This document shows positions 18,200 through 27,731 of a stretch of 64,000 bases of DNA, one piece after another (position 1 is the stretch's first letter; every line of letters starts with the position of its first letter). The translations under genes were made by a program, and so were the position numbers. The notes beneath the pieces were generated by a model. That model did not search any database. It saw only the letters and a program-made list of their open reading frames with translations, and was not told the DNA's origin. The DNA lies in NCBI RefSeq assembly GCF_002127655.1, contig NZ_NEHB01000003.1, forward strand, positions 237,957 through 301,956, written 5' to 3'. The stretch comes from Janthinobacterium sp. GW456P. GTDB taxonomy: Bacteria; Pseudomonadota; Gammaproteobacteria; Burkholderiales; Burkholderiaceae_D.

Positions 18200-18272
18200 C
18201 ACTGGCAAGCGCATCCGGCCATCCGAGGGTGCGCGTATAATGACGCGCTTTCCCGGATGAAAACCCAACACC

Positions 18273-18518
18273 ATGGAATTTGTGAATTTACCGCTGGTCT
18301 TCCTCGTCGGCTGCGCGCTGATCGCCTTGCTGGCCAAGAAAAATGGTTACTCGTGGTACCTGTTTTTCTTTGCGATTGCCGTACCCGCGCCCCTGTTGCT
18401 GCTGGCCTTGCCCCATGTGCTGGACGTGGAAACCGCGTCGCTGACTTCCGTACGGCTGGGCACCGCCCTGCTGCCGCCGCTAGCAGGCTTGCTGCTGGCC
18501 CTGCGGGGCAAGCACTAA
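18273..18518 (+). CDS. small inner-membrane protein
   Basis: 81 residues with three hydrophobic helices: LPLVFLVGCALIALLA, YLFFFAIAVPAPLLLLAL and a C-terminal LLPPLAGLLLAL. No family recognised; it fits the many small integral membrane proteins of unknown role. It lies 73 bases after the previous gene, same strand, and may be cotranscribed. Confidence 0.5.
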   Translation: MEFVNLPLVFLVGCALIALLAKKNGYSWYLFFFAIAVPAPLLLLALPHVLDVETASLTSVRLGTALLPPLAGLLLALRGKH

Positions 18519-18525
18519 GGCTGTT

Positions 18526-18747
18526 TCATCGCGCAGGCACCCCATCGGCCAGTCGCCAGCCTACCGACAAGGCCACTTGCTGCGCTTCTTTTTCGTTGCT
18601 GCAATCGTCGTAATCGCAGGTGTCCGCATACGCGCCGCACGTCTGGTTCTGGCTGATGTACGAGCCGACCCAGCGGCCATCGCGGCGCTGGCTGGCCGTG
18701 GCACTGATGATAAAGCCTTTGTGGATGGTGGGGTTTTCAAAAGACAT
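18526..18747 (-). CDS. small hypothetical protein with cysteine cluster
   Basis: 73 residues from the ATG at 18747, with a strong GGAGGAATT site. The centre holds QTCGAYADTCDYDDCSNE, three cysteines within 14 residues, which could bind a metal. The first half (IHKGFIISATASQRRDGRWVGSYI) looks like a small beta sheet as in the protein at 17894. Convergent with the membrane protein at 18273. No family is known to me. Confidence 0.55.
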   Translation of the reverse strand: MSFENPTIHKGFIISATASQRRDGRWVGSYISQNQTCGAYADTCDYDDCSNEKEAQQVALSVGWRLADGVPAR

Positions 18748-18892
18748 AATTCCTCCGATGCAAAAATAGCGTCAGGGATCTGACTGGGTTCCACTGTGCG
18801 CCTTGCGGCCGTCCAGGTCTGTACGTTTGACCACACTCACGAAAAGGGCGCGCGCCGCGCTCGGGGCACCGGCGATCGGGTATGATTTCAGC

Positions 18893-19606
18893 ATGTGTGG
18901 ACGATTCGATCAAAATGACACGGCGCGCGTGCTGGCGTCATCGTTCGGCTGGACCGACGCGGTGTTCGACAGCGAGGCCGAGCCGCACCTGAACGTGTCG
19001 CCCGGCACGTACCGGCCCGTGCTGCATATCCAGGATGGCGTGCACCGGGTCGACGATGTCTTCTGGGGCTACCGCCCCGCCTGGGCCGCGCAAGCCGTGC
19101 CCGCCCCCGGCAAGAAAAAAATTCCCATCGCCATCAATGCCCGGCTGGAAAAATTGGCAAGCGCCTACTGGAAGCCTTTGCTGCGCGCGGGGCGCGGCAT
19201 CGTCTGCGTCGATGGCTGGTATGAATGGACGGGAGAGAAAGGCCGCAAGCAGCCGTGGCACATCCACCGCAAGGACCGCGCGCGCCTGTTCCTGCTGGCG
19301 CTGGCCCAGTTCGGGCCGTACAAATTCAACCGCGAGGAAGCGGGTTTCGTGCTGGTGACGGCCGACAGCCTGGGCGGCATGGTCGATATCCACGACCGCC
19401 GTCCCGTGGCCGTCAGCCTGGAAGACGCGCACCGCTGGCTCGACCCCGCACTGACGCCCGAGCAGGCGCTGCACCTGGCGCGCGCCTGCATGCTCGACGT
19501 GGACCTGTTCGAGTGGCATGCCGTCGATAATCCCCTGGTGCCGTCCGCCAAACCCAAGGCGCCGCCGGTGTCGCCGCAAGGCGCCTTCGACTGGGGCGCC
19601 GACTAG
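18893..19606 (+). CDS. yedK: SRAP (HMCES/YedK) family protein
   Basis: 237 residues. It starts MCGRFDQ; after removal of Met, Cys2 forms the stable thiazolidine crosslink to abasic sites in single-stranded DNA that defines SRAP proteins. Other conserved blocks are WGYRPAWA, the IPIAINARLEKL region with its Asn, GIVCVDGWYEW with the catalytic Glu, and DRRPVAVSLEDAHRWLD with the late His/Arg region. It protects stalled forks at abasic sites. An upstream in-frame start would abolish the catalytic N-terminal Cys, so the ATG at 18893 must be right. Confidence 0.92.
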   Translation: MCGRFDQNDTARVLASSFGWTDAVFDSEAEPHLNVSPGTYRPVLHIQDGVHRVDDVFWGYRPAWAAQAVPAPGKKKIPIAINARLEKLASAYWKPLLRAGRGIVCVDGWYEWTGEKGRKQPWHIHRKDRARLFLLALAQFGPYKFNREEAGFVLVTADSLGGMVDIHDRRPVAVSLEDAHRWLDPALTPEQALHLARACMLDVDLFEWHAVDNPLVPSAKPKAPPVSPQGAFDWGAD

Positions 19607-19607
19607 C

Positions 19608-20789
19608 TCAACCGGGCAAGCGCGCCAGCCGGCGCCACAGCGTCTCCATCGGCCCCTGGCGGAAGTGCCGCAGCCAGTAGCGGCTGAGCAGCACCTGCCC
19701 CGCCATGATCAGCACGGCCAGTCCCAGCATCTCGGCCGGACGCAGTGCCGCTCCCCAGCCCAGGCCCGGCCCCTGCAGCAGCCAGGTGCCAAGCAAGGAT
19801 TGCAAGAGATAATTGCTCAGCGCCATGCGCCCCACGGGCGCCAGCCATGCCCCGAGCCAGCGCAGCAGGAAGGGGCCAGCGAGCATCAGCGCCGCCACAT
19901 AGCCGGCCGCCAGCACGGGACCGCCTGCGAACAGGCCCACTTCGAACAGGGCAGTATCGAACACTTGCTGATACGGATCGGCCACCTGCCACGCGACGGC
20001 CCCCGCCGCCAGCAGGTTGAACGGCAAGCCCACGCCCAGTCCCACGGCGCGCACGCGACGCCACAGGCGCTCGTGGCGCTGCGGCTGCGTCAGCCAGCCG
20101 CAGCGCACGGACAAAATGCCCAGCAGGAACAGCACGATGATGTGCGGCAGCATGACGGCGGCGTACAGCAAGGAGACGAGGAAATCGTTGGCGCGCAGCC
20201 TGGCCACGGCCCACGCGCCGCCTTGCGTGTAGATGGCGTAGCGGTCCGCAAAACTGTGCAGGTCGCGCGCGATGTCCGGCGCGCCGCCCTGCTGGCCCAC
20301 GGGAATGAGCAAACACATGAATAATAAAAATCCGGCCGCCACCAGCCAGGCGCGGTTGCGTACGCGGCTCAGTTTGGCGGCTGCAAGGGGCAGGATCAGC
20401 ATGCCGGCCACCGCATACGAGGTCAGCACGTCGCCGCTCCAAACAAGAAAACCATGCAGCAGGCCAAACACGAGCAGCCAGCGCAAGCGGCGCCGGTAGG
20501 CCGATTGCGCCTGCGCCCAGCCGCCCAGCTGGCGCTTCAGCGAACGTGTTTGCAGGGCAAAACCGGCACCGAACAAGAAGGCGAAGATGGGGTAGAACTT
20601 GAATTGCGCCAGCGCCGCCACGCCGAAAATGACGAGCTGGTCGAGCACGGGCGGCTGCGCCGGCAAGGTGCCGTAGCGCAAGGACAGCGTGCCCCAGGCA
20701 AAGCCCCAGATATTCACCAGCAGGATGCCAAACACGGCGATGCCGCGCAGCACGTCGAGCTGCGGCAACCTGCCGGGCTTGGCGTGCAT
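19608..20789 (-). CDS. DUF418 family membrane protein
   Basis: 393 residues with eight or more hydrophobic helices. The opening PQLDVLRGIAVFGILLVNIWGF is the acyltransferase-3-like N terminus seen in DUF418 (YeiB-type) proteins, and the C-terminal part has GRMALSNYLLQSLLGTWL, the DUF418 signature. The family is related to membrane acyltransferases but its reaction is unproven. I chose the ATG at 20789, next to the conserved N terminus. It is convergent with the SRAP gene, whose stop is one base away, and sits 17 bases after ldcA on the same strand. Confidence 0.87.
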   Translation of the reverse strand: MHAKPGRLPQLDVLRGIAVFGILLVNIWGFAWGTLSLRYGTLPAQPPVLDQLVIFGVAALAQFKFYPIFAFLFGAGFALQTRSLKRQLGGWAQAQSAYRRRLRWLLVFGLLHGFLVWSGDVLTSYAVAGMLILPLAAAKLSRVRNRAWLVAAGFLLFMCLLIPVGQQGGAPDIARDLHSFADRYAIYTQGGAWAVARLRANDFLVSLLYAAVMLPHIIVLFLLGILSVRCGWLTQPQRHERLWRRVRAVGLGVGLPFNLLAAGAVAWQVADPYQQVFDTALFEVGLFAGGPVLAAGYVAALMLAGPFLLRWLGAWLAPVGRMALSNYLLQSLLGTWLLQGPGLGWGAALRPAEMLGLAVLIMAGQVLLSRYWLRHFRQGPMETLWRRLARLPG

Positions 20790-20806
20790 GGCGTCCAAGG
20801 CGGCGT

Positions 20807-21724
20807 TCAGGGGCGCGCCAGGGTCGGGTAGTCGGTCATTTGCAGGCTGAAAGCGGACGCATCCGATTGCAGCCGCGCCTGGCCACCGAACGGCAAGGTG
20901 ACACGCCGGCGGATATGGCCAAATTCCAGCCCAGTCAGCACGGGCACGGGCAAGCGCTCGCGCACATAGGCCAGCATGGCATCGAAATCGTAGCCGTTAT
21001 CCATGGGACTCAGTTTATAGGCGGAAAAGTCACCGAGCACGACGGCTTGCTGGCGACCAATCACGCCCGCGTGCAGCAATTGCAGCAGCATGCGCTCGAC
21101 CCGGTACGGGTGTTCGTTGACGTCTTCCAGGAACAAAATGCCGCCATCGACCTGCGGGAAATACGGCGTGCCCAGCAAATGCACCAGCATGGCCAGGTTG
21201 CCGCCCCACAATGTACCCACCGCGTCGACGCGCGGATTGCCCGCCGCCGTGCCCGTGACCGTGTGCGTGGGTCCTGCCAGGCAGGACCACAGCTGATCGA
21301 GCGTAAACTGCTCGGGCTCGTCGCGCGTAAAATCGTCGCAGATCATGGGGCCGGCAAAGCTGGGGCGGCCTGTTTTCGCAAGCAAGCCCATGTGAAAAGC
21401 CGTGAAGTCGCTATAGCCGACGAACAGCTTGCGACTGGCGGCCATGCGGTCGAAATCGATGTCGGGCAGGATGCGGCTGATGCCGTAGCTGCCGCGCAAG
21501 GCGAGCACCACCTGCACGTCCGGATCGGCGGCCGCCGCGTTCAGCTGCGCCAGGCGGCCCGCGTCCGTGCCGCCGAAGCGCTGGAATATATGTTCGGAAT
21601 GGTAGTAATTGTGGACGGTGGCGCCTTGCGCCTGCAAGCGGGCGATGCCGCGCGCCAAAGCCGCCTCGTCGGGCGCATAACCGCCCGGCGCGACGATGGC
21701 AATGCCAATCTCAGGTGTCTTCAA
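20807..21724 (-). CDS. ldcA: muramoyltetrapeptide (LD-) carboxypeptidase
   Basis: 305 residues from a TTG at 21724, matching the 304 residues of E. coli LdcA. LdcA removes the terminal D-Ala from murein tetrapeptides in peptidoglycan recycling. Conserved S66 family blocks are IAIVAPGGYAPDEA, ALRGSYGISRILPDIDF (nucleophile Ser region), LFVGYSDFTAFHMGLL, GTLWGGNLAMLVHLLGTPYFP, LFLEDVNEHPYRVERML (catalytic Glu) and GLEFGHIRRRVTLPFG (catalytic His). A more upstream ATG would overlap the preceding hydrolase gene and add unmatched residues. Confidence 0.92.
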   Translation of the reverse strand: MKTPEIGIAIVAPGGYAPDEAALARGIARLQAQGATVHNYYHSEHIFQRFGGTDAGRLAQLNAAAADPDVQVVLALRGSYGISRILPDIDFDRMAASRKLFVGYSDFTAFHMGLLAKTGRPSFAGPMICDDFTRDEPEQFTLDQLWSCLAGPTHTVTGTAAGNPRVDAVGTLWGGNLAMLVHLLGTPYFPQVDGGILFLEDVNEHPYRVERMLLQLLHAGVIGRQQAVVLGDFSAYKLSPMDNGYDFDAMLAYVRERLPVPVLTGLEFGHIRRRVTLPFGGQARLQSDASAFSLQMTDYPTLARP

Positions 21725-21767
21725 AATGCCCGTGCCTTCAAAAATGGTCGGCGCGCCAAGTAACTTT

Positions 21768-22685
21768 TTAAGCTGGCTGGGAGCGCATCTGGGGCGCCAT
21801 CTTACCTTGCAGATGCACATCGATCAAGGCGAGCAGGCGCTCGATCAGCTGGGGCGGCATGTCGTGCCCCATGCCTTCGATCACTTCGAGCGTGGCGCCG
21901 GGAATCAGCGCCGCCGTATCGATACCGCAGGCGACGGGGATCAATGGATCGGCCGCGCCATGGATCACCAGCGCCGGACAGCTGATGCTGGGCAATAGCT
22001 GCGTGCGCTCGCCCGAAGCGGCAATGGCGACCATCTGCCGCGCCACGCCTTCCGGGCAACTGCCGCGCGCCAAAGCCGCCTCGATGCGCTGGTACAGCAG
22101 TTTTTCCGACACGGGATAGGCAGGGCTGCCGATGACGCGCACGGTGGCCGCCATGTGCGCCATCAGTTCGGCGCGGCTGGCATTGCGTTTCGGACGTTGC
22201 AATAGCGCATTGCGCGCCGCCCGCGTCGGGCCGGGCAAGCCGCGCCGGCCGCTGCTCGACATGATGGAGGTCAGGCTGAGCACCTGCTGCGGCGCGCGCG
22301 CCGCCATCACTTGCGCGATCATGCCGCCCATCGACACGCCGATCACGTGCGCCTGCGCAATGCGCAAGGCCGCCAGCAAACCCAGCGCGTCGTCCGCCAT
22401 GTCATTGAGGGTGTAGGAAGTCTTCAGGGGCCAGCCCAGCAGGTTTTTCACGTAGGCCAGCGGCAGATACGGTTTGCCCGCCTGCGCCATCTTGCTCGAC
22501 AACCCGCAGTCGCGGTTGTCGAACCGCAGCACCCGAAAACCTTGTTCGACGATGCCTTCGACGAAGTCCGCCGGCCAGGCGATCAGTTGCATGCCCAGGC
22601 CCATGACCAGCAGCACACACGGGTCGCCTGGGTCGCCGTGGCTTTCATAAGCTATGTTGAGGCCGTTCGCCATGATGGTTGCCAT
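21768..22685 (-). CDS. alpha/beta hydrolase
   Basis: 305 residues, cytoplasmic. The fold shows in VLLVMGLGMQLIAWP (oxyanion strand), FRVLRFDNRDCGLSSKM, the nucleophile elbow GVSMGG and a late MGHDMPP with the catalytic His. The GMQLIAWP and DNRDCGLS features are typical of a subfamily often annotated as proline iminopeptidase-like or aclacinomycin methylesterase-like. The substrate is not predictable. GAGAGG lies 5 bases before the ATG. It precedes ldcA on the same strand with 43 bases between. Confidence 0.85.
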   Translation of the reverse strand: MATIMANGLNIAYESHGDPGDPCVLLVMGLGMQLIAWPADFVEGIVEQGFRVLRFDNRDCGLSSKMAQAGKPYLPLAYVKNLLGWPLKTSYTLNDMADDALGLLAALRIAQAHVIGVSMGGMIAQVMAARAPQQVLSLTSIMSSSGRRGLPGPTRAARNALLQRPKRNASRAELMAHMAATVRVIGSPAYPVSEKLLYQRIEAALARGSCPEGVARQMVAIAASGERTQLLPSISCPALVIHGAADPLIPVACGIDTAALIPGATLEVIEGMGHDMPPQLIERLLALIDVHLQGKMAPQMRSQPA

Positions 22686-22809
22686 GATTGCCTCTCTTCA
22701 GGAACCAGCACGCAGACACGATCGCTGCGGCCTTGCAATCAGCATACCACTATTGTGCTTCAGACATGAGACCGGCACGCGGCACCCAGCTGAAGTGTTG
22801 CTCTGCTTG

Positions 22810-22926
22810 CACATGACAGAACCTACTGCGCGTCGCGACTTGCGGCCTGCGATGCTCACCGTACCTAAAGTACGGTTGCGCTTCTCGACCACAATTCGCT
22901 TCCGCTCGCTACGGTTCTGTCACGTG
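22810..22926. repeat. palindromic intergenic repeat, copy B
   Basis: About 117 bp in opposite orientation to copy A at 4462. Outer arms CACATGACAGAACC and GGTTCTGTCACGTG pair with one mismatch; the central hairpin has arms CCGTAC and GTACGG at about 22858-22875. The internal ~92 bases match the reverse strand of copy A except for scattered changes, a one-base loop difference and a different outer-arm sequence that still pairs with its partner. It lies 28 bases beyond the stop of the HemS-like gene. Confidence 0.75.
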
Positions 22927-22954
22927 CTGACACCAACCAATTTGAAAAAAAACA

Positions 22955-24109
22955 TTATTTTGCCTTTGGCAGACTGTCGGCCAGATCCACCCACGCTTGC
23001 GGCTGCGGTTTGCCCCGCTCGCGCACGCCGAAGAAGGAGACCACTTGCGTGCCGTCGTTGTCGAAGAACTCGACGGACGTGACGCCGCCGCGCTTGACGA
23101 CCCAGCCGCTGCGCAGGGCCGTGTCGCGGATGTGCAGGTTGAAGTCCGGGTCCAGCACGTTGAAGAAACCGCCGGCGGCCATGGTTTTCTCGATCTTGCC
23201 GCTGTAGATCTGCGTCAAGCCGTCGTTGCCCAGGAAGACCATGATGGCGACCTTGTCCTTCGCCGCGTTTTCCAGCAAGGTGCGCAGCGCTTGCGGTGTC
23301 ACGCGCTCGACGACGCCGGCCGGCGCCAGGCGCAGGGCCTGTTCGCGCGTCAGATGGAATTCGCGCATGATTTGCGCAAACTGGTGCACATCCGTCATGT
23401 CTTTCCAGGCCAGCTGGAATTCCTTGACGTCGATCTCGCTGTCCGGCTTTTCAGCGGCCTTGGGCGCCACGGCCAGCACGTTCAGTTCCCCGGTTTGCTG
23501 GGGCGCACGGAAGGTCGCCACCAATTTGTCGTAGACGGCCACGCCAGGCTCGTTGCGCAGGTAGATCTTGTGCACGGCCGTGCCGTTGGCATCAAAGAAT
23601 TGCAGGCTGCGCGTGGGCTTGCCGTCGCGGCCAGCTTGTTCCACGGCAAATGCGTATTTCCAGTTTTCAAAGTGGAAGCGCAGGTCGATCTGGCCGCCCA
23701 GGTAGCCGCCCGCGATATTGCGCTGGCGCGCTTCCGTTTCCGGGTCCTTGGCGTCGGCCTGCTCGGACTTGTCGCCCGCCTGCTTGAACTTGCTGGCGAC
23801 GCCCGTCGTTTCGATGACGCCGTTTTCATTGCGCGTGATCGCTTGCACAAGGCCCAGGTCCAGCGCGGCGCGCATGATTTCGCGCGGCCCGTTGCCGTCC
23901 GCCTGCAGGCGCGTGACGCCCTTGCCGATGTTGGTTGCCAGCAATTGCGCTTCGGACACGCCCAGCGCGCGCGCCGCGTCGCGGATCTGCAGCTTCGGCT
24001 GTTCCGTGCGCAAGGTGGACCAGCGTTCCGCCAGGGTGGCTGGGGCCGCATATGCGTTTGCAATCAGCAGGCTGCCTAGCAGGGATAGAACGAGTTTGGA
24101 TAACTTCAT
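22955..24109 (-). CDS. HemS/ChuS-like heme protein with signal peptide
   Basis: 384 residues. The first ~21 form a signal peptide (MKLSKLVLSLLGSLLIANAYA). The rest is a tandem of two HemS-type domains: about 25-210 (TLAERWSTLRTEQPKLQIRDAARALGVSEAQLLATNIG) and about 220-380 (DVHQFAQIMREFHLTREQALRLAP). Each ends in a sheet with SLQFFDANGTAVHKIYLR in the first and SVEFFDNDGTQVVSFFG in the second. HKIYLR carries the likely heme-ligand His of repeat 1. HemS/ChuS/PhuS are cytoplasmic heme chaperones or heme-degrading enzymes, so the signal peptide is unusual. It follows the TonB heme receptor on the same strand with a terminator between. Confidence 0.85.
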   Translation of the reverse strand: MKLSKLVLSLLGSLLIANAYAAPATLAERWSTLRTEQPKLQIRDAARALGVSEAQLLATNIGKGVTRLQADGNGPREIMRAALDLGLVQAITRNENGVIETTGVASKFKQAGDKSEQADAKDPETEARQRNIAGGYLGGQIDLRFHFENWKYAFAVEQAGRDGKPTRSLQFFDANGTAVHKIYLRNEPGVAVYDKLVATFRAPQQTGELNVLAVAPKAAEKPDSEIDVKEFQLAWKDMTDVHQFAQIMREFHLTREQALRLAPAGVVERVTPQALRTLLENAAKDKVAIMVFLGNDGLTQIYSGKIEKTMAAGGFFNVLDPDFNLHIRDTALRSGWVVKRGGVTSVEFFDNDGTQVVSFFGVRERGKPQPQAWVDLADSLPKAK

Positions 24110-24134
24110 AGAGGGACCATTCAATCAAACATGG

Positions 24135-24159
24135 AAAAAAAGAGGGGCAGGCGCCCCTC
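24135..24159 (-). terminator. intrinsic terminator between receptor and hemS-like gene
   Basis: On the minus strand, GAGGGGC-GCCT-GCCCCTC is followed by seven Ts. It lies 12 bases after the receptor stop and 26 bases before the next start. It should stop most receptor transcripts and let only a fraction reach the HemS-like gene. Confidence 0.8.
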
Positions 24160-24170
24160 CCCGGTAAAAA

Positions 24171-26534
24171 TCAGAAATTGACGCTGAGGCTGGCTGCGAC
24201 GTTGCGGCCCGGTTTGGCGTAGCGCTCGATCTCGGCGCGGCTGGCGGCCGTGGTGCCGGCGGCCAGGCTGCGCGAGGCGGCGTAGTCCCAGTACTTGCGA
24301 TCCGTCAAGTTGTACACGCCGACGACGATCTTCGCGTTCTTGTGCACGTTCCAGTACGTCGACAGGTCGAAGATGGTGTACGACGGCACGGTAAACAGCG
24401 GGCCTGCATCGCCGATCAGCAGGTTTTCCGGCGCCTGCCTGGCGCCCGCATGCACGGCCGTCAGCGCCAGGCCGAACAGCTGGTTCGCATGGTCGTAGCC
24501 GAAGGTCAATGCCGACTTGGCCGGCGCCACCGAGTTCAGGCCGCCGCTCTCGCCCGTCTGGGTATTGAAGGAGCGGCCCTTGGCCACGCCGGTCGCCAGG
24601 TCCACGTGATAGCCCTGCATGGCCGGCGCCCAGGCGCCCAGCTCGGCGCGCAGGGTCAGCTCGGCGCCCCAGGTGCGCGCATTGCCGATGTTTTCCGGGC
24701 GGAACAGGCCGCGCGTGATGGTCGGGTAGTTCACCGGATCATCTTTTTGCATCACATAGTCGATCATGTCCGTGTATTCCGTCTGGTAGACGGACGCGTG
24801 CATGCTCAAGCCCCTGGTGACATCGCCCTTCAGGCCCAGTTCATACGCCTTGCTCGTTTCCTTGCGCAAGTTGGCATTGCCCAGCACGGCATAGCCCTGC
24901 CCCGTTCCCGTATAGCTGAACGAGTCGTAGGTGCCCGTGCGCTCGGCCGCCGTCGGCAGGCGCGTGCCGCGCGTGAAGGTGGCGTAGGCGCTCATCTGCG
25001 GCAAGACTTCCACGGACAGGCTCAAGCTGGGCGTGAAATACGTGTCGCTCTCTTCGCGCACTTCCTTGGCCGCGTTCGGCACGGCGATCGCATAGGTTTG
25101 CAGGTTTTTCGGTTCGTTCTTGCGGTAATCGGCACGCAAGCCCGGCGTCAGCACGGCTTTCTTGCCCGCCAGATTGAAACTGAGATCGTCGCGCACATAC
25201 AGGGCCAGCTTGCTCGTGTCCATGTCGGCCATGCGGTTCTTGTTGGTGACCTGATGCTGGCCCGTGGCGACGATGACGCGGTCTTCGCGCCACGGACGGC
25301 GCGTTTTCAGCTGTTCCAGCTGCACGCCGTACAGCAGCGCGTTGTCCGCATTGAGCTGCTTGAACGCTTCCGACGTCAGGCCGATGCTGTCATTCTTGAA
25401 ATTGGTATCGATCGAGCGCCGGGCCGGACTGCCAAACGTGTAGAGGCCTTGCGTCTTGTCCTCGGTTTTCGCGTTCTGCAGATACACTTTCGACGTCAGG
25501 CGGTCGAACAGGGCAAAATCCTTGAGCACCATGTCGTGGCCCAGGCTCACGCGCGTGCGCTTGGTGGTGGAATCCTGCTGCACGCCCGTCGGATAATACG
25601 TGCTGACCTTGCTACGCAGGTCGCGCTTGTTCTTGCGCTCGAACATGTCGACCGTCAAGTCCAGCTTCTGTTCGCCAGGCAAGGTCCACACGAGCTTGGA
25701 CAGCAAGGCGTTCGAATGCCAGTCGTCCGGGTTGACGGGCGTGCTGCCGCGGCTGTCCAGCTGCTCGCCATCGCGGTGCACATACACGGCCAAGCCCTGC
25801 AGATTGGCGCCGATTTTGGCGGCGCCCGTCAGCGTGTGTGCATTGCTGCGGTCGGCCGTGGCGCGGCCGTATTTATAGGCCACGTAATGGTCTTGCCCTT
25901 CGCCCAGGTAATCCTCGGGCGACTTGGTGATGAAGGCCACGCCGCCGCCCAGGCCGGGGTTGGCGCCGCTGGCCGCCGTCGTGCCCGAATCGATGCGCAC
26001 TTCGCGGAAGGTTTCCGGATCAAAATAATCACGGCCCGTGGCGAAAGCGTTGAGGGTGTTGCCGTCCGGCTTGGGCGCCGCGTCGGGCAGCGAGATGCCG
26101 TCGAGTTCCAGGCTGACCCGGTTGCCTTCCAGGCCGCGGATGTTGTAACCGGTATTGCCGGAGCCGTCCCACACGCTGCCGCTGCCCGAGGCCGCCGCCG
26201 GCGCACTGATCAAGGGCAAATAGCGCACGATGCCACCCATCTCGGTGACATTGCGGCGCTCCAGGTCGTCCGCCGTGACGACCGTCTTGGTGCCGGCGCG
26301 GCGTTCATAGTCCTGCTTGGCGTTGACGACGATTTCCGGGAAGACAGGCAACTTGGCCGGCTCCTGAGCGGCCGTGCCCGCATTGATGGCGGCCGTCTGC
26401 GCGAGAGCAGGCAGCATCGGCGCCGCGAACAGGCCCAGCAAGGCGGCGCGCAGCACCAGGTTAGGGCGGCGGGCAGGCAGATGAGCTGAGAATACGACGG
26501 GTGCAGCGGTGCGCTGCGGAAGCACAGTAGTCAT
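24171..26534 (-). CDS. TonB-dependent heme/hemoglobin-type receptor
   Basis: 787 residues: a signal peptide (about 1-46, ending ALAQTA), a plug domain (about 70-200: TVVTADDLERRNVTEMGGIVRYLPLIS, YNIRGLEGNRVSLELDGISLPD) and a 22-strand-type barrel ending in Phe (SLSVNF), as outer-membrane barrels do. GLEGNRVSLELDGI fits the TonB-hemoglobin/transferrin/lactoferrin receptor family. The barrel has KAYELGLKG and a late NLTDRKYWDYA block. Coupled with the HemS-like gene and the Fur-like palindrome upstream, heme uptake is the best reading. No hemTUV transport genes or tonB are near. Confidence 0.87.
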   Translation of the reverse strand: MTTVLPQRTAAPVVFSAHLPARRPNLVLRAALLGLFAAPMLPALAQTAAINAGTAAQEPAKLPVFPEIVVNAKQDYERRAGTKTVVTADDLERRNVTEMGGIVRYLPLISAPAAASGSGSVWDGSGNTGYNIRGLEGNRVSLELDGISLPDAAPKPDGNTLNAFATGRDYFDPETFREVRIDSGTTAASGANPGLGGGVAFITKSPEDYLGEGQDHYVAYKYGRATADRSNAHTLTGAAKIGANLQGLAVYVHRDGEQLDSRGSTPVNPDDWHSNALLSKLVWTLPGEQKLDLTVDMFERKNKRDLRSKVSTYYPTGVQQDSTTKRTRVSLGHDMVLKDFALFDRLTSKVYLQNAKTEDKTQGLYTFGSPARRSIDTNFKNDSIGLTSEAFKQLNADNALLYGVQLEQLKTRRPWREDRVIVATGQHQVTNKNRMADMDTSKLALYVRDDLSFNLAGKKAVLTPGLRADYRKNEPKNLQTYAIAVPNAAKEVREESDTYFTPSLSLSVEVLPQMSAYATFTRGTRLPTAAERTGTYDSFSYTGTGQGYAVLGNANLRKETSKAYELGLKGDVTRGLSMHASVYQTEYTDMIDYVMQKDDPVNYPTITRGLFRPENIGNARTWGAELTLRAELGAWAPAMQGYHVDLATGVAKGRSFNTQTGESGGLNSVAPAKSALTFGYDHANQLFGLALTAVHAGARQAPENLLIGDAGPLFTVPSYTIFDLSTYWNVHKNAKIVVGVYNLTDRKYWDYAASRSLAAGTTAASRAEIERYAKPGRNVAASLSVNF

Positions 26535-26643
26535 GATGGTCCGGTTTAAGAGTGGAGGCTGGCTCTTGAACCCGGATCGATAACGAAAGTGTTAACGATG
26601 CATAAGGAAAGTTTGCTGGCGAAAACAATACTGTAACACGAAT

Positions 26644-26661
26644 CATTCTCATTTGAGAATG
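26644..26661. promoter_or_regulatory. Fur-box-like palindrome
   Basis: CATTCTCATTTGAGAATG has perfect 8-base arms around TT, the GAGAATG/CATTCTC core common in betaproteobacterial Fur sites. It lies 110 bases upstream of the heme receptor start, in the A/T-rich region divided between the receptor and the tadA terminator. It predicts iron repression of the receptor. Confidence 0.6.
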
Positions 26662-26696
26662 GCAATTGGTCTAGACAGATGTTATTTCGCAACAAT

Positions 26697-26725
26697 TATA
26701 AAAATGCCAGCCGGATGGCTGGCAT
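26697..26725 (-). terminator. intrinsic terminator of the tadA-queDE transcript
   Basis: ATGCCAGCC-GGAT-GGCTGGCAT forms a perfect 9-base stem. On the minus strand the stem is followed by TTTT ATAATT. It is 50 bases beyond the tadA stop. Confidence 0.8.
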
Positions 26726-26774
26726 GGTTATCATCTGGACAAGGCCATCGGGCCCTGTCCTGCTGCACAGGATG

Positions 26775-27723
<949 letters not shown>

Positions 27724-27731
27724 ATTTTTTG

